A stretch of DNA of 64,000 nucleotides, taken from the NCBI GenBank assembly GCA_018806985.1, contig JADANN010000174.1, positions 124,001 through 188,000 of the forward strand, written 5' to 3'. This document shows, one piece after another, positions 12,715 to 25,500 of this stretch. Both the position numbers and the translations under genes were made by a program. The DNA is from Angiostrongylus vasorum (lineage: Eukaryota; Nematoda; Chromadorea; Rhabditida; Metastrongylidae). Under the pieces are notes generated by a model. It saw nothing but the letters and a program-made list of their open reading frames with translations. It was not told the origin of the DNA and made no database searches. The first letter of the stretch is position 1. Every line of letters starts with the position of its first letter.

Positions 12715-12990
12715 TTATCGAGTTCGACGTTGATCAATCTTTTTAGGAAGACGTGATGCATCTGACTTCATCAACCGTAGTTAGAGGTGATTGGGTGCGT
12801 GTTAAACCTGCACAAGGAGTTGCGGTGGCCTAGCGATGTATCAACCAGGTTCTTCTACCTTCCAGAGAAGTCCAGTACCAGTCGGCCTACTCTGAAAAGA
12901 AGGAAGGCTGTGAACATGAGCTGTGGGATCGAATCAGTGAACCTGCACCGCACTATCCACGGCTCAAAGCGCTCTGTGAGGAAAAAATGA
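12715..12990 (-). repeat. SINE family A copy
   Basis: Begins with GTTGATCAATCTTTTTAGGA and the GATGCATCTGACTTCATC block and ends in a tRNA-like head. It is more diverged than the 46,905 copy. Confidence 0.6.
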
Positions 12991-14264
12991 GGAATAATAC
13001 TTGGATAAGTTAACTATATCGATTACTTTATGCTCTTGCATACTCTGTTAGAATTGTACTTTGCTTATTGGATAGTCTTAAAATAAGCTTTCTATGAAAT
13101 TCTCATTTTGTAAGAACAGACAATTTTTTCGTCTCCTGGAACGTGGTACGGGCTGCCGTCGCACCAGTACGCTTCTCCCTTGAAAATGGCGCTACATCAC
13201 CCTTTTTGGATATGTTCTGAATTTGAAGTAAGACAGTCAGCTCTTCCAATGTTCAATTATTTAAACCTGGTTGAACACTCTTAATTAGGTGCACCATCAT
13301 AGTCTAGGCGGCAGGCTAGATTGCACGACAGAAGTAACTTGTTCCTCCAAATATTCCTCGTAATTAAGTTGCATGCTAAATTTAGTCCATCGGTTGTAAC
13401 CATGAGTTCACTTTTATTCGGTCAACCTCTCTGTCAGTGGAATCGTTTGGTTAACAAAACGCTATTGTGGTGATGAAAGGTATTCAGGAACAATAGATTT
13501 TTTTTTGAAATAATACGTTTTTTAAACATTATTTACCCCTGCAATATTTCACTAAGAGTTAGAAGCTAAGCCTGCAACAAACGATAGAATGAATTTAACA
13601 TCTTATGGAGTTCATAGTTAGCCAATAGATCATCTGTGCTATGATTCGAACCTGATAGGTGCATAGAGGACGGTTTCTTCCGTTGACGAATGAAGAACGC
13701 CAGAAAAGAGTGTGAACTTCACATGACAAGCAGTTATCGGGTGTGAGCTTATCGATGTCATGCTAGTGCAGCTTGGTATTTATGACTCAGTTCTGTGACG
13801 GCAAGTTGTGTAGGACGCACATGTGTAAATATGTAAGTTAATGTTCGCTGGTGAACACAAACATCATTCAGGTTTTTCAGGATGTCACCAGAAAAGGCAC
13901 GGAGAGATCGACCAGGCCGATCATTTTCTCAGTCTTCTCCGTTACAGGAACAACGTTATTCACACCATTTTTAACAACTTCGACATGGCTCAACTTTCTG
14001 TTCATTTCTCCATGAAGTATTCAACAATCCTTCTTTTGACTTGTTGTGCAGACTTACTTTCCAATTACAGTAGCTTTTTTTAACTTAAGACAACTCTGGT
14101 GCGCTTGCTGGTCGAATGACGAGACCTGGCGACAACGACGTTCCTTCAGTTCTGAATACCGCAGATAGGTGAGTGGAGTCCACTGCTAATGGCTACGGTA
14201 ATAGTATCTCTTTATGACATAACTTCTCAAGATCTGCTGCTTATAAATTGTCAAAAAAACCATG
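12991..14264. other. Intergenic, nothing clear
   Basis: No conserved coding block. A GC-rich patch at 13,135-13,200 stands out from the AT-rich background and may be another repeat, but I can show no second copy in this window. Confidence 0.45.
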
Positions 14265-14605
14265 AGGGGCGAATAGCACAGTGATTATGATGCTGATCGT
14301 CACGAGCACGGTGCTGGTTCGACCCCGTTCCCGACTCACTAAGCCTTTCATCCCTCCGGGGTCGGAGAATTGGCACTGGACTTCTCTAGGAAAAATGCAC
14401 TCTCTGCAATCCAAGTGGGAAACACTCTAGCCCGGCTGTCTCAGGACTCCGGGGTGAATCGGCGCAACCATTCTTCAAGAAAGGAAAATCCTCTAGCAAC
14501 AGCCGAAGCCACATTTAAAAAACATGGAAAAGCTTCGTGGATGATGTATGCGAGGAAGCGAACAAAGTGCGAGAAGCCCTGGGATCCGCACGGTAGATAT
14601 GAAAG
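14265..14605 (+). repeat. SINE family B copy
   Basis: The head GGGGCGAATAGCACAGTG is followed by GGTGCTGGTTCGACCCC, giving matching A- and B-box-like sites. The tail contains CTCCGGGGTCGGAGAATTGG, shared with other family B copies. Confidence 0.7.
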
Positions 14606-14779
14606 ATGAATAGCACAAAGATAAAAATAGAGTAAAGTAGGAAACTATGTATTTTCTAATTCGAATGAAATTTACAATACTTGACGAACAAACGTGATTC
14701 CTGAAGAGACAAATGCTTGGTATTTTTTAACAAAATTAATCAAAAAAGTGCACGATTTTCAGCACTGTTTTAGTTATTA

Positions 14780-15172
14780 ACTGACTCTTTCCAACGGTTT
14801 ACCGCATCGTGGTGGCTGGGATTGTTCCTGGGCGTCGCGCTGCGATGTACAGCGGGAGCATCCATCCCGTCAGCAGAGTCTCTTAACCTGAGAAGGAGTC
14901 TGGCGATTTCATCAGGAAGCCCAGCTAAGAGTAAACCATTACCAGGATGCACCATCGCCCTTGTATCAAACTAATAGCATAGTGGCAAATCTTGCTCTGA
15001 TCCACAGGGGCGGGACTGCCTGTGGTGGTGACGACCTCGGGCAGACTTTGACCAGGCTGACCTGAGAACTCCAGAGAAACACAGTGGCTAAACCAGCAAA
15101 ACTGCAAAAAATGGAGATTATGCTGGGGCCCACACAACCAGTGAGGGTGTGGGCAGTCCAAGAAACTATCCA
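14780..15172 (-). repeat. Repeat family C, inverted copy
   Basis: Reverse complement of the 9,550 copy, running from CAACGGTTTACCGCATCG to the GGGTGTGGGCAGTCCAAG end. It is complete at both ends. Confidence 0.75.
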
Positions 15173-16294
15173 ATTATTAATTGACTTTTTGTTACGGCAA
15201 AAAATAGTTGTTTATCAAAATGTTACTGGATCAGCTATTGCGAAATAAAAAAATAAGATCATCTCGATTTGGGGAAGAAAACCCTTTGCTTCTTTCATTC
15301 CACCACTCTCCATGGGTTTTGTAGATATCGTTACAATTGCTTGACCCCTTTTTACAAGTAACGTCCGAGATACATTGGATTTAATGCGTGTTCGCCAGAG
15401 TACTGGCCGCTTTAAATTCCAAACTAACACTACTTATTTATTGGAATGAAAACACTAGGGCCTACAAGTTTTTGCTTATAAGGTTCAAGTCATCTTATTC
15501 TGCCAAGATTAAACTGCGATTTTGTGGACAGCATGACACATATTACTTCCATGTCGTTGATTCAAGGCTCATATTTCAAAGAGTGGAGCAAGTAAACTAG
15601 TGGAATTTCTTCAGTTCTGAAATGATAGCGTTCCCCCATAAAAAAAAGCTAGCATTGGGCGTTACTTGCTAGAAACGTGGATGAAGTGACCACTAAGCCG
15701 CCTTTATCAGTCGGGCACCACTATTTCCACCATATTTCGGATGCATACTGAAAACAACATTGAGCGTATAAATAGGGTGAAAATTTGGACCAAATAGGAG
15801 GCACATATCTAAAATGCTGTGATTTTCGTCAGTGAGGTCGATTCGATCCAGCATTCACTCCAAACCACCTAAATAATTCCTTGTAGTAGCTGTGTTTACC
15901 CTTCTTGTATAGCGAACATAGAGGAAAACCGTCGGAACAAGCTCGTTTACACGCGGTCAAACATTGGTCAAGACGGTTGACGAATGACCGCGAAGATGCA
16001 ACGAACGAGATCGAAAGGATCCAGCGTCACGAATGGAAGCAGAACAACCGTGGGTGAGGAGAGTACCTCGATTTGGGCAGACACTTAGTAGGACTAGCTT
16101 TTTCTTTCACAGTAATGTCGAAGGTACTTTACTTTGCTCTAGATCTCACTAGGCGAATTTGTTCGTAGAATTGCGAAAGTCGTGCAAAAAAAAATAAAAG
16201 AGGTTTTATACATAAAATGCTTTCGATGACTATGTTATGGTTCATTATAATACAATATGTCAATAGCACATTGAATTTCTTATATAATTAATCG

Positions 16295-16565
16295 TAATGA
16301 GAGATACGAAGAGCACGTGCGGCGCAGTGTTCGGAAACGTCTTGCAGCAAACACGTGGAATCGATCCCCGCGCCTATGGCGACAAATTGGTACCAGACTT
16401 GTCTGAGAGGATAGCATCACTGGTTCGATACACCGGTAGGCCACCGCGAGTCATTGTAAAGGCCAGATATGCATTCTATCACCTGCAAAAAGATGCTTAA
16501 TGATGTCGAATGCACGGCGGATTCCTCAGAGATTGATCAACGCCGATAGCTTTATCCTTTTACTC
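16295..16565 (+). repeat. SINE family A copy, plus orientation
   Basis: Here the tRNA-like head (GCACGTGCGGCGCAGTG, then GGAATCGATCC) reads on the plus strand. The tail ends GATTGATCAACGCCGATAGC, so it is inverted relative to most other family A copies. Confidence 0.7.
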
Positions 16566-16853
16566 TTTTTAATGAGGGATGCACTGAATTTGTTAAAGAA
16601 AGTTAAGGTTGACTGTTCTTTTGATTATTTAACTTGTAGGAAAATTCAGTTAATATGATTGTATAGGTAGCACTTTTTTCAACGTAGTTATTCCTGCAGA
16701 GTTCCTCATAAGAAAGGAAGTATCGCTGCGGCTTTTTTGGTAAACATACCGGAATTTATTTACATGATCTTATAAACCGATCTTCTTTAGCTGATGCGAG
16801 GTTGGCATAGGTGTTCGTTGACGTTGTCGTTGTTGTTGGTGTTGTTGGTCGAT

Positions 16854-16889
16854 GGCTGACGTTTCGGCGATTTCGCCTTCCTCAGAGCC
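16854..16889 (-). ncRNA. Hammerhead-ribozyme-like core on a Penelope end
   Basis: Minus strand, in order: GGCT, CTGAGGA, AGGCGAAATCGCC (a GGCGA/TCGCC hairpin), GAAAC, GTC, AGCC. This matches the CUGANGA - helix II - GAAA - helix III - UH layout, with GGCT and AGCC able to pair as helix I. Helix III would be only about one base pair, so activity would probably need a dimeric form. Hammerhead ribozymes are known from Penelope-like elements; activity of this copy is inference. Confidence 0.6.
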
Positions 16890-19009
16890 TGGACGTATTT
16901 TATGATAGAATACTTTAATTATTCGGTGGAAAAAGCTAAAGTATTAATGAAGATCAAAGTTTCAAATAGATGGTGGGTTAGGATGTTACGGTCAAACTGA
17001 AAGGCTACTCACCGTGATGTTGCGGGTGGGACTGGCCTCGCGTTGTTCACGTGGGCTCGAGAGCACGACACACCCCGGGGTCAAAATGTCATTTTGAAAT
17101 AGGGCGCCAGGTCACGTGTGATAGTGAGGCATTCGTCTTTCCGGTTCATCTTTGGATTTTTTGAAATTTATCCAAAACGCTTCAAGAGTTTTGCGCGTCG
17201 ATGTTTTCGACACCTGTGCTAGGACCCGTACAGTCACTTCAAAAGTCATCGCCGTTGTGCTTTTGTGCCCTTTGCGTGCCTAGAGGAGTGTTTTGTCGAA
17301 TTTTAGCTTTCCCATCTAGTTGTTCTTTTATGTGGACATAAAGTATTGCTCACCACATGCGTTGCATGAGATCAAGTATGTTATACCTGGACTCGTGCAA
17401 TCCCCGTCTCTCCCGTTGGGACAGATCATACAGTTTTCTGAGCTGCACAAACGATCATAGAGACGGTTGCGAACTAACAGACGGCGTAGGGTATGGGGGT
17501 GGGATGTCAATAATCGTTATATAATTTTCAAGACCACTTTTTTCTTAAGCATCTCTTAATGGCGTAACCTATTTCATTTGATATGAAGGGTAGCTTAAAA
17601 GGGATCTTACTTACGTCCGAAACATTATTTTGGGGAACTACCCTACGTTTTTGTCTAACCCGAGTGGCTTCTACGTCGTAACCATTGGAAATGGCAATTT
17701 TTCGTGCCAGGTTTTTGCGATTCCTTCCTTTCCTCTTCTCCTGTGCACACATTTTTAGCCGTACGGTATATGTTTTTGATAAGTGCATTATTCATGTGTG
17801 AAGGATGAGAGGAGAGGTAGTGAACTAGTATGTTCTTACTACTTGGCTTACAACTGACTGTCGGTTTAGCAATTCAAAGCACTCATCCATCTGTTCTTGT
17901 TTGGAACAGACGATGAAACAGTCGTCTATGTATCGACAGTAGAGTAAGGGTCGGTGGTCGAGAACTGCAGCTTCCACCTTAGACATGAAAGCGATGGCAA
18001 GACGTGGTGCTAATTGCTGTCCCATGGCCAACCCTCTAATTTGTGCAAAATATTTCCCAGACCACCTAAAGATTGAACAACTAAGTCACTGTTTTAAGAC
18101 AGTCATTAGTTGCGCAATCGACAAGCCGTACATTTTTATTTTCTTTTCGTGTTCTACCAGCAACTCGAGAATGGCTTGCATTGCCGAGTCATTCGACACG
18201 TTGGTATAAAGTGAAGTAACATCGAATGACTCCATTACATGCGTGCAGTTTGATTGCGCGTACCGTAGGTGGTCTAGAAATATTTTGGTGTTAGGTAGAT
18301 GGGTTGGAATGAATTTTAGCAACTGGGTTAGGATAAGGTTTAGGAACCACGTTATTCTATCCGTTGGCCCGCCTATACAACTGATGATAGGTCTAACTTT
18401 AAATGATGATAGGTTCGTTGATGTAATATTCGTCTCTATGATCGTTTGTGCAGCTCAGAAAAACTGTATGATCTGATCTAACGGGAGAGACGCGGATTGC
18501 ATGAGTTCAGGTATAATATACTTGATCTCATGTAACGCATGTGGTGAGCAATACTTTTTGTGTCCGCATAAAAGAACATCTAGATGGGAAAGCTAAAATT
18601 CGACAAAACACTCCTCTAGGCACGCATAGGGCACAAAAGCACAACGGCGATGATTTTTGAAGTGACTGTACGGATCCTAGCGCAGGAGTCGAAAACATCG
18701 ACGCGCAAAACTCTTGAAGCGTTTTGGATAAATTTCAAAAATCCAAAGATGAACCGGAAAGACGAATGCCTCACTATCACACGTGACCTGGCGCCCTATT
18801 TCAAAATGATATTTTGACCCCGGGGTGTGTCGTGCTCGCGACCCCACGTGAACAACGCGGGGCCAGTCCCACTCGCAACATCACGGTGAGTAGCCTTTCA
18901 GTTTGACCGTAACATCCTAACCCACCATCTATTTGAAACTTTGATCTTCATTAATACTTTAGCCTTTTCCACAGAATAATTAAAGTATTCTAATTTAAAA
19001 ATACGTGCA

Positions 19010-19045
19010 GTCTCTGAGGAAGGCGAAATCGCCGAAACGTCAGCC
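19010..19045 (+). ncRNA. Hammerhead-ribozyme-like core, other arm
   Basis: Inverted partner of the 16,854 copy: CTGAGGA, the GGCGA/TCGCC hairpin, GAAAC, GTC, AGCC. The upstream helix I strand reads GTCT instead of GGCT, so helix I pairs less well here. Confidence 0.55.
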
Positions 19046-19614
19046 ATCGACCAACAACACCAACAACAACGACAACGACAACGAAGACCTATACCAACCT
19101 CGCATCAGCTAAAGAAGATCAGTTTATAAGATCATATAAATAAATATATCAACTGTCTATGCCGAGGTTTATAGAAAGTCGGTGTTTTGAGTTATTAAGA
19201 GATATGCCGAAATTTGTTGTTTTTTTTTCATTAGCTAGAACTATGACGCACTTCAGAGAAGAAAAACAAATATTTGACTTTCTTCAAACTCCTTCTTACC
19301 TCGAATTTGGTCCGTTCATGTCGCTTGTCTAATCTGCTTCGATGCTTGTTCGTGGCTAAATTTTTCGTTTTGGAAAAGTCGGAAAGAGCTTGTTACGACA
19401 CAGTGGAATTGACCACGCCCACTGTCGGACACTTGAACTGCCCCTCTCGTTTAACCAGCCAATAATCTGGTGGTCAGCTTCACCATCCCAGATAAATTGA
19501 ATCTTACTAATTAAACCGACGACTCATTATTACATGCTCTAGACCTGATCTCGTAGTTTTCACAAAGAAGTGCGAATGGATTAATAGAGACCTATACACT
19601 TCTCGATTTCTTGG

Positions 19615-22593
19615 ATGGAGATAACCGCGACTGAATCATCTTCGAAAGGAAGCGGTTATTACTACATCACGAAAGGAAATCACGAATTCCAGCCACTGGA
19701 TGTACGAAAGCTAGCGGATCATCTCAGGAATACTGTTCAGGACCCAGACTTACAGGATTTAACAAATCAATCAGGAATCGAGCAATCGTATGTTGCTATT
19801 CTTTTGCCCCTTTGTCACCTTTATGCATACTCTATCGCTTTCTTTTCTCGTTTCTTTCATTTTTTAATTCGATGTCAGTTTTGGCAACCGACTTTGTAAA
19901 CTTCAATTGTTCTGGAGTAAGGAGCCATTTTATGGAAGAGTATTATGTGAAATGCAACCACAAGAATGATAAAATATCAGCAAAACTCAGGACCTCAGCT
20001 AGGTTTCGAATCCACCTTTCCAGGAGGTCACGTGCTGGCCACCACAAAACGAAACACTTGCTTTACCTTTTACTCAACGTTTAGAACCTTGTGACTCATA
20101 TTATGATACCTATCATTTCAATAATAAGGGCGGCTTAGTGAGTCTAGGGACCTCACGTCCAAGAAGGACAGACCGTTTGAGTGGCAGTCCCCATTGAAGA
20201 ATTTTTCCCCCAACCGTGAAGCTTTTCTGGTCAAAGGTATTCGCCACCGTTGAATACACTTCACGGTTTTGGTGTGTCGTTGTGGTCGCAGCACTGTTGT
20301 CTCAGGGGATTAGGCTACACGGAGCAGTGATTCTCTACATGAGCCACCAGTGATGTTGGTCACCTTATAAATTTATTCAAATAGCTTTGGCATATCTGAT
20401 ATGGACAGGAACAAGTAATTTTTTAGGAACGTGGGTGATCACAAAGCATGGGATATCTTCCGTCTGCTGCCACCGAAACCGGACAAAATCGGTTACGGTA
20501 ATTCAGCATTATTCTCGTTCTTTTGGAATACTGAAATAGACCATTTTAATCGTTTTTCAGCTTCTACTCAATTGGTTTCTCTATATCAAAAAAAGTTTCT
20601 CATGTCTATCAAGAAGCAACGCAGCGTGCTGTTACCAAATTTGCATTGATCGTAGGAGCTGTCAGTTGAGACTATTGACATTTCGCGATCGAGTCATCCA
20701 CTCGAAAAAAGACATTCCCTTTCAGTAGCTGGCCAGTGTTGTGTAGATTCTAATCGAGACTGGTCGGCGGTTTCCGGTTGTTGACCGCAGGTTTCGACAC
20801 TACTAAACCCAATGACACGACGCAGAAGTGTTTTTGAAGGGGCTATCTCCCATGGTCGTAGTCAAGACATTACTCAATCGAGCTGTTGAACTAGAAAATT
20901 TAACTCGGAATTCACTTCAACACTGAACTTTTTGTTTCGACCTTTCGACCTTAAATTTAAAGTCACTACGTCTCGTTTTCAACATGAGTGGTCGTATTGT
21001 CTAACACCGTTCTCCTTTCGTGCTAAGGATAGTCTGACTTGACAAATTACGAGATGCATCTTTTTCAGTTACAAAGATTAAGAACAACAGCAATATAAAC
21101 CGATTAGTACTAAGTCAACTCTTCTGAACAATTTTTTTGTTCCTGAGAGAAATCTCAAGAGTGGTTCAAGTTTTCAAGAATTTACGATACCCTAAAAGCT
21201 GGTGGTGAATTTGGAAATTGCATTCTTCGAATGTAATAGGACGTTCGGATTATGGAAAAGCTTTAAAGTGTTGTCAAATCATATTCTCATTATCGTCTCA
21301 AAGTCTATGAAATCGAATTTTGCTATAGTCGGCCTTAATTTCAGGATTCTTGCACGATGCCAGTCTACAGGTACTCAAACTCTGCACATTCGTTGTACTT
21401 TTTTCTCCTCACATTGGGCTCTGCAGTTGTTGCAAAGGTAGACCGTGTTCTTTGCTTTGGATTTATGACTGACTGCGGGATTTTCCAGAGTTTATTCTTT
21501 TTGATGACGTCGGCGATCGGATGGGGAGGCATGAACATGACGATTTGTCGCGACAAAATACCAGGTGATAAAAAGCACGGAAAAGAAGTTTATGAATTTA
21601 TGAATAGGTGACTTGGAGAAAAAAATTGAGAAAGTTGGCTTCTGCTGTTCATATTACGACACACAATCTGCTTTGAAGGCAAAAATTAGAGGATCGTATT
21701 ACCCTCAATGTATGCTAAAGTTTACGGTTGCGCCCAAGATAAACAGCTTGTAACACATCTGTTAGCGGGAGTAGCTGAGTAGTAGTAAATTGAATTGTGC
21801 CGTAAGCATAGGTGTACAGTGATAGTCAGTTACAAGAACAGCGCAACCTCGAACATTCGACTAACTAGTAGATGAATTGAGGTCTATGTTTTTCGAGACT
21901 TTAGAAAATCGAAAATCTTTTCACCAGCCCAGGAACGTAGATGACGCATTGGTAGTGATAAGTTCAGTAATACATGCGAGGCCATGATTTAGAGCGGCTC
22001 AGGCCAAACAGCCGTCCGCCCTTCCAGGCTGTACTTGGCCCTTCTGGTAAGCAGCTCCAATTCACAATAGAGAAGACTGCAATCATCAAGTAGCAGCCAC
22101 ATTTACACGAAAATATCTTTGTGAATGGTGGAAGGAAACGAATCAGATGAAGGAAATACTGGTGTCCGCACAATATGTGCTGTCGGATTATGCAAAATTT
22201 TAAAAAAAAAGTGAGAAACTCTCTAGATCTCTGCAGACTTTCTTCCACTCTTATGTGACAGACACTGAACCATTGTTAAACGATAGTGGCTATGTGGATG
22301 AACCTAATTTTTTAAAGGTTCCTGAAAAAAATAATTATTTGAGTCTGAGTCTGACTAATCGTCAATCAAACAAACAATGGTAAGCTGTCGCTCTAAAAAG
22401 GAGGAAGGATAGTCGAGTGGTTTCTTCAGAATCCCAATGGAATACGGTTCACATCACGAATAGGTTGGTCGCCAAATGGGTCTGGGCTACGTTTTTCGCA
22501 CTCTCCGCTCCCGAGGCGTTCTGCTTCTTCCGCTCGCTTCATCGGACCCTCTTCAAAAACGTGAAGCGCCCTACTCTTACGCACTTCGTCACC
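19615..22593 (+). CDS. chs: chs exons 1-5: N-terminus and first membrane segments
   Basis: The ATG at 19,615 is chosen because an in-frame TAG lies 30 bases upstream and no acceptor intervenes. Exon 1 joins exon 2 in phase 2 to give the conserved [13 protein letters not shown] block. Exons 3 and 4 encode the first transmembrane helix (LGSAVVAK then [11 protein letters not shown]) and the CRDK motif. Exon 5 gives the [20 protein letters not shown] block seen in animal chitin synthases (insect: W..F...PE..TFFRS). Exon 3 changes frame at a run of six T (21,399-21,404): upstream residues [11 protein letters not shown] and downstream [11 protein letters not shown] are in different frames, and dropping one T would restore the length expected from insect enzymes. 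Confidence 0.9.
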
Positions 22594-25500
22594 GTAAGTA
22601 CCATTATTCACTTGCAACATATTGTTCTCTTCCAATTAGGACGCCGAATATAATTTTTTCTTACGGAACATATGCTGAACATTGAGTGAAAAGAGCACCG
22701 TTAACTTTTTTCTTATTCCGAGTAGAAATTTGTTGAAAACTGACACCGATATCCCACATGCAATAAGTGCGCTGTACCGTAAAGAAGCTCTTTGAGATTC
22801 CTGTGGCTCTGGCATTTGCCCTTAAAGAAGCAAATCACATTTGAATTTCTCACCCTAATCGTTTATTCACTCGCTGGTTTAATGTGATCACATTTAGTTG
22901 CATAATTTTTAAGTGCTATGTATGACTTAACGATGGTGGGATGCACTTTCGGTAGAGATGCCGTGGTCGGTTTTTCAACTTGGCCTGGACCAACCAAGAC
23001 TTCCATCTCAATAAAATGGAAATATTGGTGCCAGATAGACTTCCTCCCTGGCATGCTTCCTCCGATCCACAAAAACCGGCGACTACTTGTGGTGAGGATC
23101 TGATAATGATAGTAGTAGAGCTATCTCAGGGACTTTATGGAGAATATGTTTGATCAGCATGAATGCTTCAGAGACATTCATCAAGAAGACCACAAATCCT
23201 AGCAGCCTTGCCCACACGTAAATCTAAAGAAATTCGTACCTGGTGTTTGCGACATAGCGAAATGAATGAAAGAAGTGATAGACACACTATATGTTGTGTC
23301 GGATCATAAAATTAAAATGAATACAACTTGTTAATTCAATGAAATAGAATAATCCGGCACTATAGAAGAAGATTTGTAAAAAATTAGTTTGAATTATTAT
23401 GGACGATAACTTTCACTGTGGTGAATTAGCCTACTTTTTCAGGTGTTGTTCGTCGAAACATTGCATGGGATAGGAGTTGGAGTACTCGTGTTTCAAATCC
23501 TTCCCGATTTGGATGCTGTATCAGGCAAATGGCATTTCCGATTTCGGGAAAACATCTTTCCCGCTTTTTTCTTTTGTCCAAAGTACTGATAGCTTCATGA
23601 AAAACACCGACTTCAGCAACGCAGTTGACGAGCGCGATAGGTTTTGTCCCAGCCTTGTTTTCACTGCTAAGTCGCCGGCCAAGCCGTGTCGCCTTCCTGC
23701 TCATCGCCATCGACGTGCTTGCCTTGATCGCCCAGAGTTGCGGATTCTGGGTTTTTTCCGGTTTGTGAGCTTCATCTTGGAACATTTTATAGCTTAACGA
23801 TACTGGTGGGTAAGGAATTCAGGACGATGATTTCTTGATTTGTTAACGCTTACCATCTCACGTAGATTAACAAAGTGGATTTTTGTCAATCTCTGCAACT
23901 CGATTTTCCTCACAGTTTTCTTGTCGACATTCAAACAATCCATTTAAATATTTGGAATCTGATACTGTAGTACTATCCGATCACTTTGAGAAGGACGCCA
24001 AGCATATTGCAGGCCTACCCTTCAATTCTGCAGAAGCACTCGGTTGCAATAACGTGGTGTCTAATGGTCATCTCGTTACCGTGGTGGCAGAACTTCGTCC
24101 ACGTCGACTCCGCATTTGCAGCGGTTCAAGCTATGGCCAGGTATGGAAATATTTTTCTTAGCTGTGCACATTTTAAGGATTTTGTCACTCTAGTGAGAGA
24201 TTATGGTTTTATGTCATAGAGTACCTACCTATATATGCCTCTATTTGTTGGGAAGAGAATTCATAAGTCGACCACAAAGTTTGGTTTCTATTTTGCGCTT
24301 TTTCTATTTCTATGGCACCGCATGACTTGAAATACAACCACAGGGATGTTGAGATATGAGCAAAATTCGGAACCTCAGTTGGGCTCCGAATCAACAATTA
24401 CTCTTTCGAGGAACAAAACATCATTAAGAGAAAATAGAAGCGAGGCCCTCGGTTAGGTGTGGTGGATAGCACGTGAGGCCGCGGTAGATGTAATCGCGAG
24501 TTCGAAACGCAACTGAGTTTCCTGGTTTTATTCATTTCTCAGTATTCGTATAGTTATATTGACCATAAAGTTACTGTAGAATGTGCTCATAAGAAGCAGC
24601 TATGGAAAAATCAAAAAGACGCCAGCAACTACACACCCGTACTTTTGCTTTACAACAAGAAGTTTTCCACTTTTTGTTAGCATTTATGTATGAGGAAAAT
24701 TGCAGCAGAAAATGTCACAGAATATTGCAAGATCATTAGCGAGTTTATTTCCGAATTCAACATACTTATCTACTAGAGATCTTGGTTACACTAATTGCAG
24801 ATTTGCTTCTCGACTTTCTGAAAGAAGATCTAAGACGTACGTAATTGTCTCGTTGTGGAAAATCTGCGTTTACCTCCTATGCATGACTGTCTTCACGACT
24901 TCACGGTGAGTGTGAAATTGTGTCAAACCCTAGTTTTTAGCGAAATTCGTCGAAATCCATGTTGTGCTACCAGCGATCTTAGACATAGAAATGGATCATT
25001 TGAGAGATAAATTCGATCTCATATCCACATATTAACTTTAGTAATGAACCTAGACTGTTTCTAGGTAGAAAAGCCAAAATTATAATTCACCTTTACCACC
25101 TACCGTCTCGTCGATCGTCGAGTGACTCGAGCGGACGCCAGTAAGCCTTGTATTTCTCCATGTCGCATGTAAGAGTAGGCAAATGGGTTCTGCTCGCTCT
25201 AGCGACTCGTTGAGCACCATATAATTCTTCCACAGTTCTCATGAAGATCTTTGACCATCGGATTGGTATCCTTCCTGCAGGAGTTTTGAACATCCGCCAT
25301 GCTCTTGAAAGCTCCCCAAGCCGCTCACCTCTTCATCCTCAACTCTGGAGGCAAGTCGCTCATTACGCTGATTTCCTGAACTAAATAGACGTAATTGGAG
25401 AATTCAGAGATATCCGTTCCAATGAGCGTGAATGGAATAGAAGAAATCAATCCTTCCAAAATGGACATGGTTTTTGTAATATTAAGTCGAAGACCAATCT

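Larger units (their letters stand above)
16770..19200 (-). mobile_element. Penelope-like element with inverted terminal arms
   Basis: The minus-strand translation of 17,328-18,322 gives blocks typical of Penelope-like reverse transcriptase, in order: SFDVTSLYTNV, then MGQQLAPRLAIAFMSKVE and YCRYIDDCFIV (the catalytic DD), then a C-terminal ITYLISCNACGEQYF that matches the start of the GIY-YIG endonuclease. The frame is broken several times, so it is not autonomous. The region 16,780-17,470 is repeated in inverted form at 18,430-19,140, so the GIY-YIG part and the terminal region flank a core of about 960 bases. The ends carry CAACAACAC/CGACAACGA low-complexity tracts and a hammerhead-like core. 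It lies just upstream of the chitin synthase start. Confidence 0.88.

Noticed and set aside
14265..14350. Possible true tRNA gene
   Set aside because: A- and B-box-like sites are present, but no cloverleaf with a clean acceptor stem could be built; the sequence recurs as a SINE head.
16770..19140. CRISPR-like or satellite array
   Set aside because: The repeated CAACAAC/CGACAAC units are low-complexity tracts at Penelope ends; there is no regular spacer pattern and the host is eukaryotic.
23765..23770. Alternative donor gtgagc for chs exon 7
   Set aside because: Strong donor consensus, but the phase 2 end it gives has no good acceptor before exon 8; the gtttgt donor with one T fewer gives the better protein match. 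Kept as an uncertainty in the model.
23426..23785. 119-codon minus-strand ORF
   Set aside because: It is the reverse of chs exons 6 and 7, whose plus-strand frame matches animal chitin synthases.
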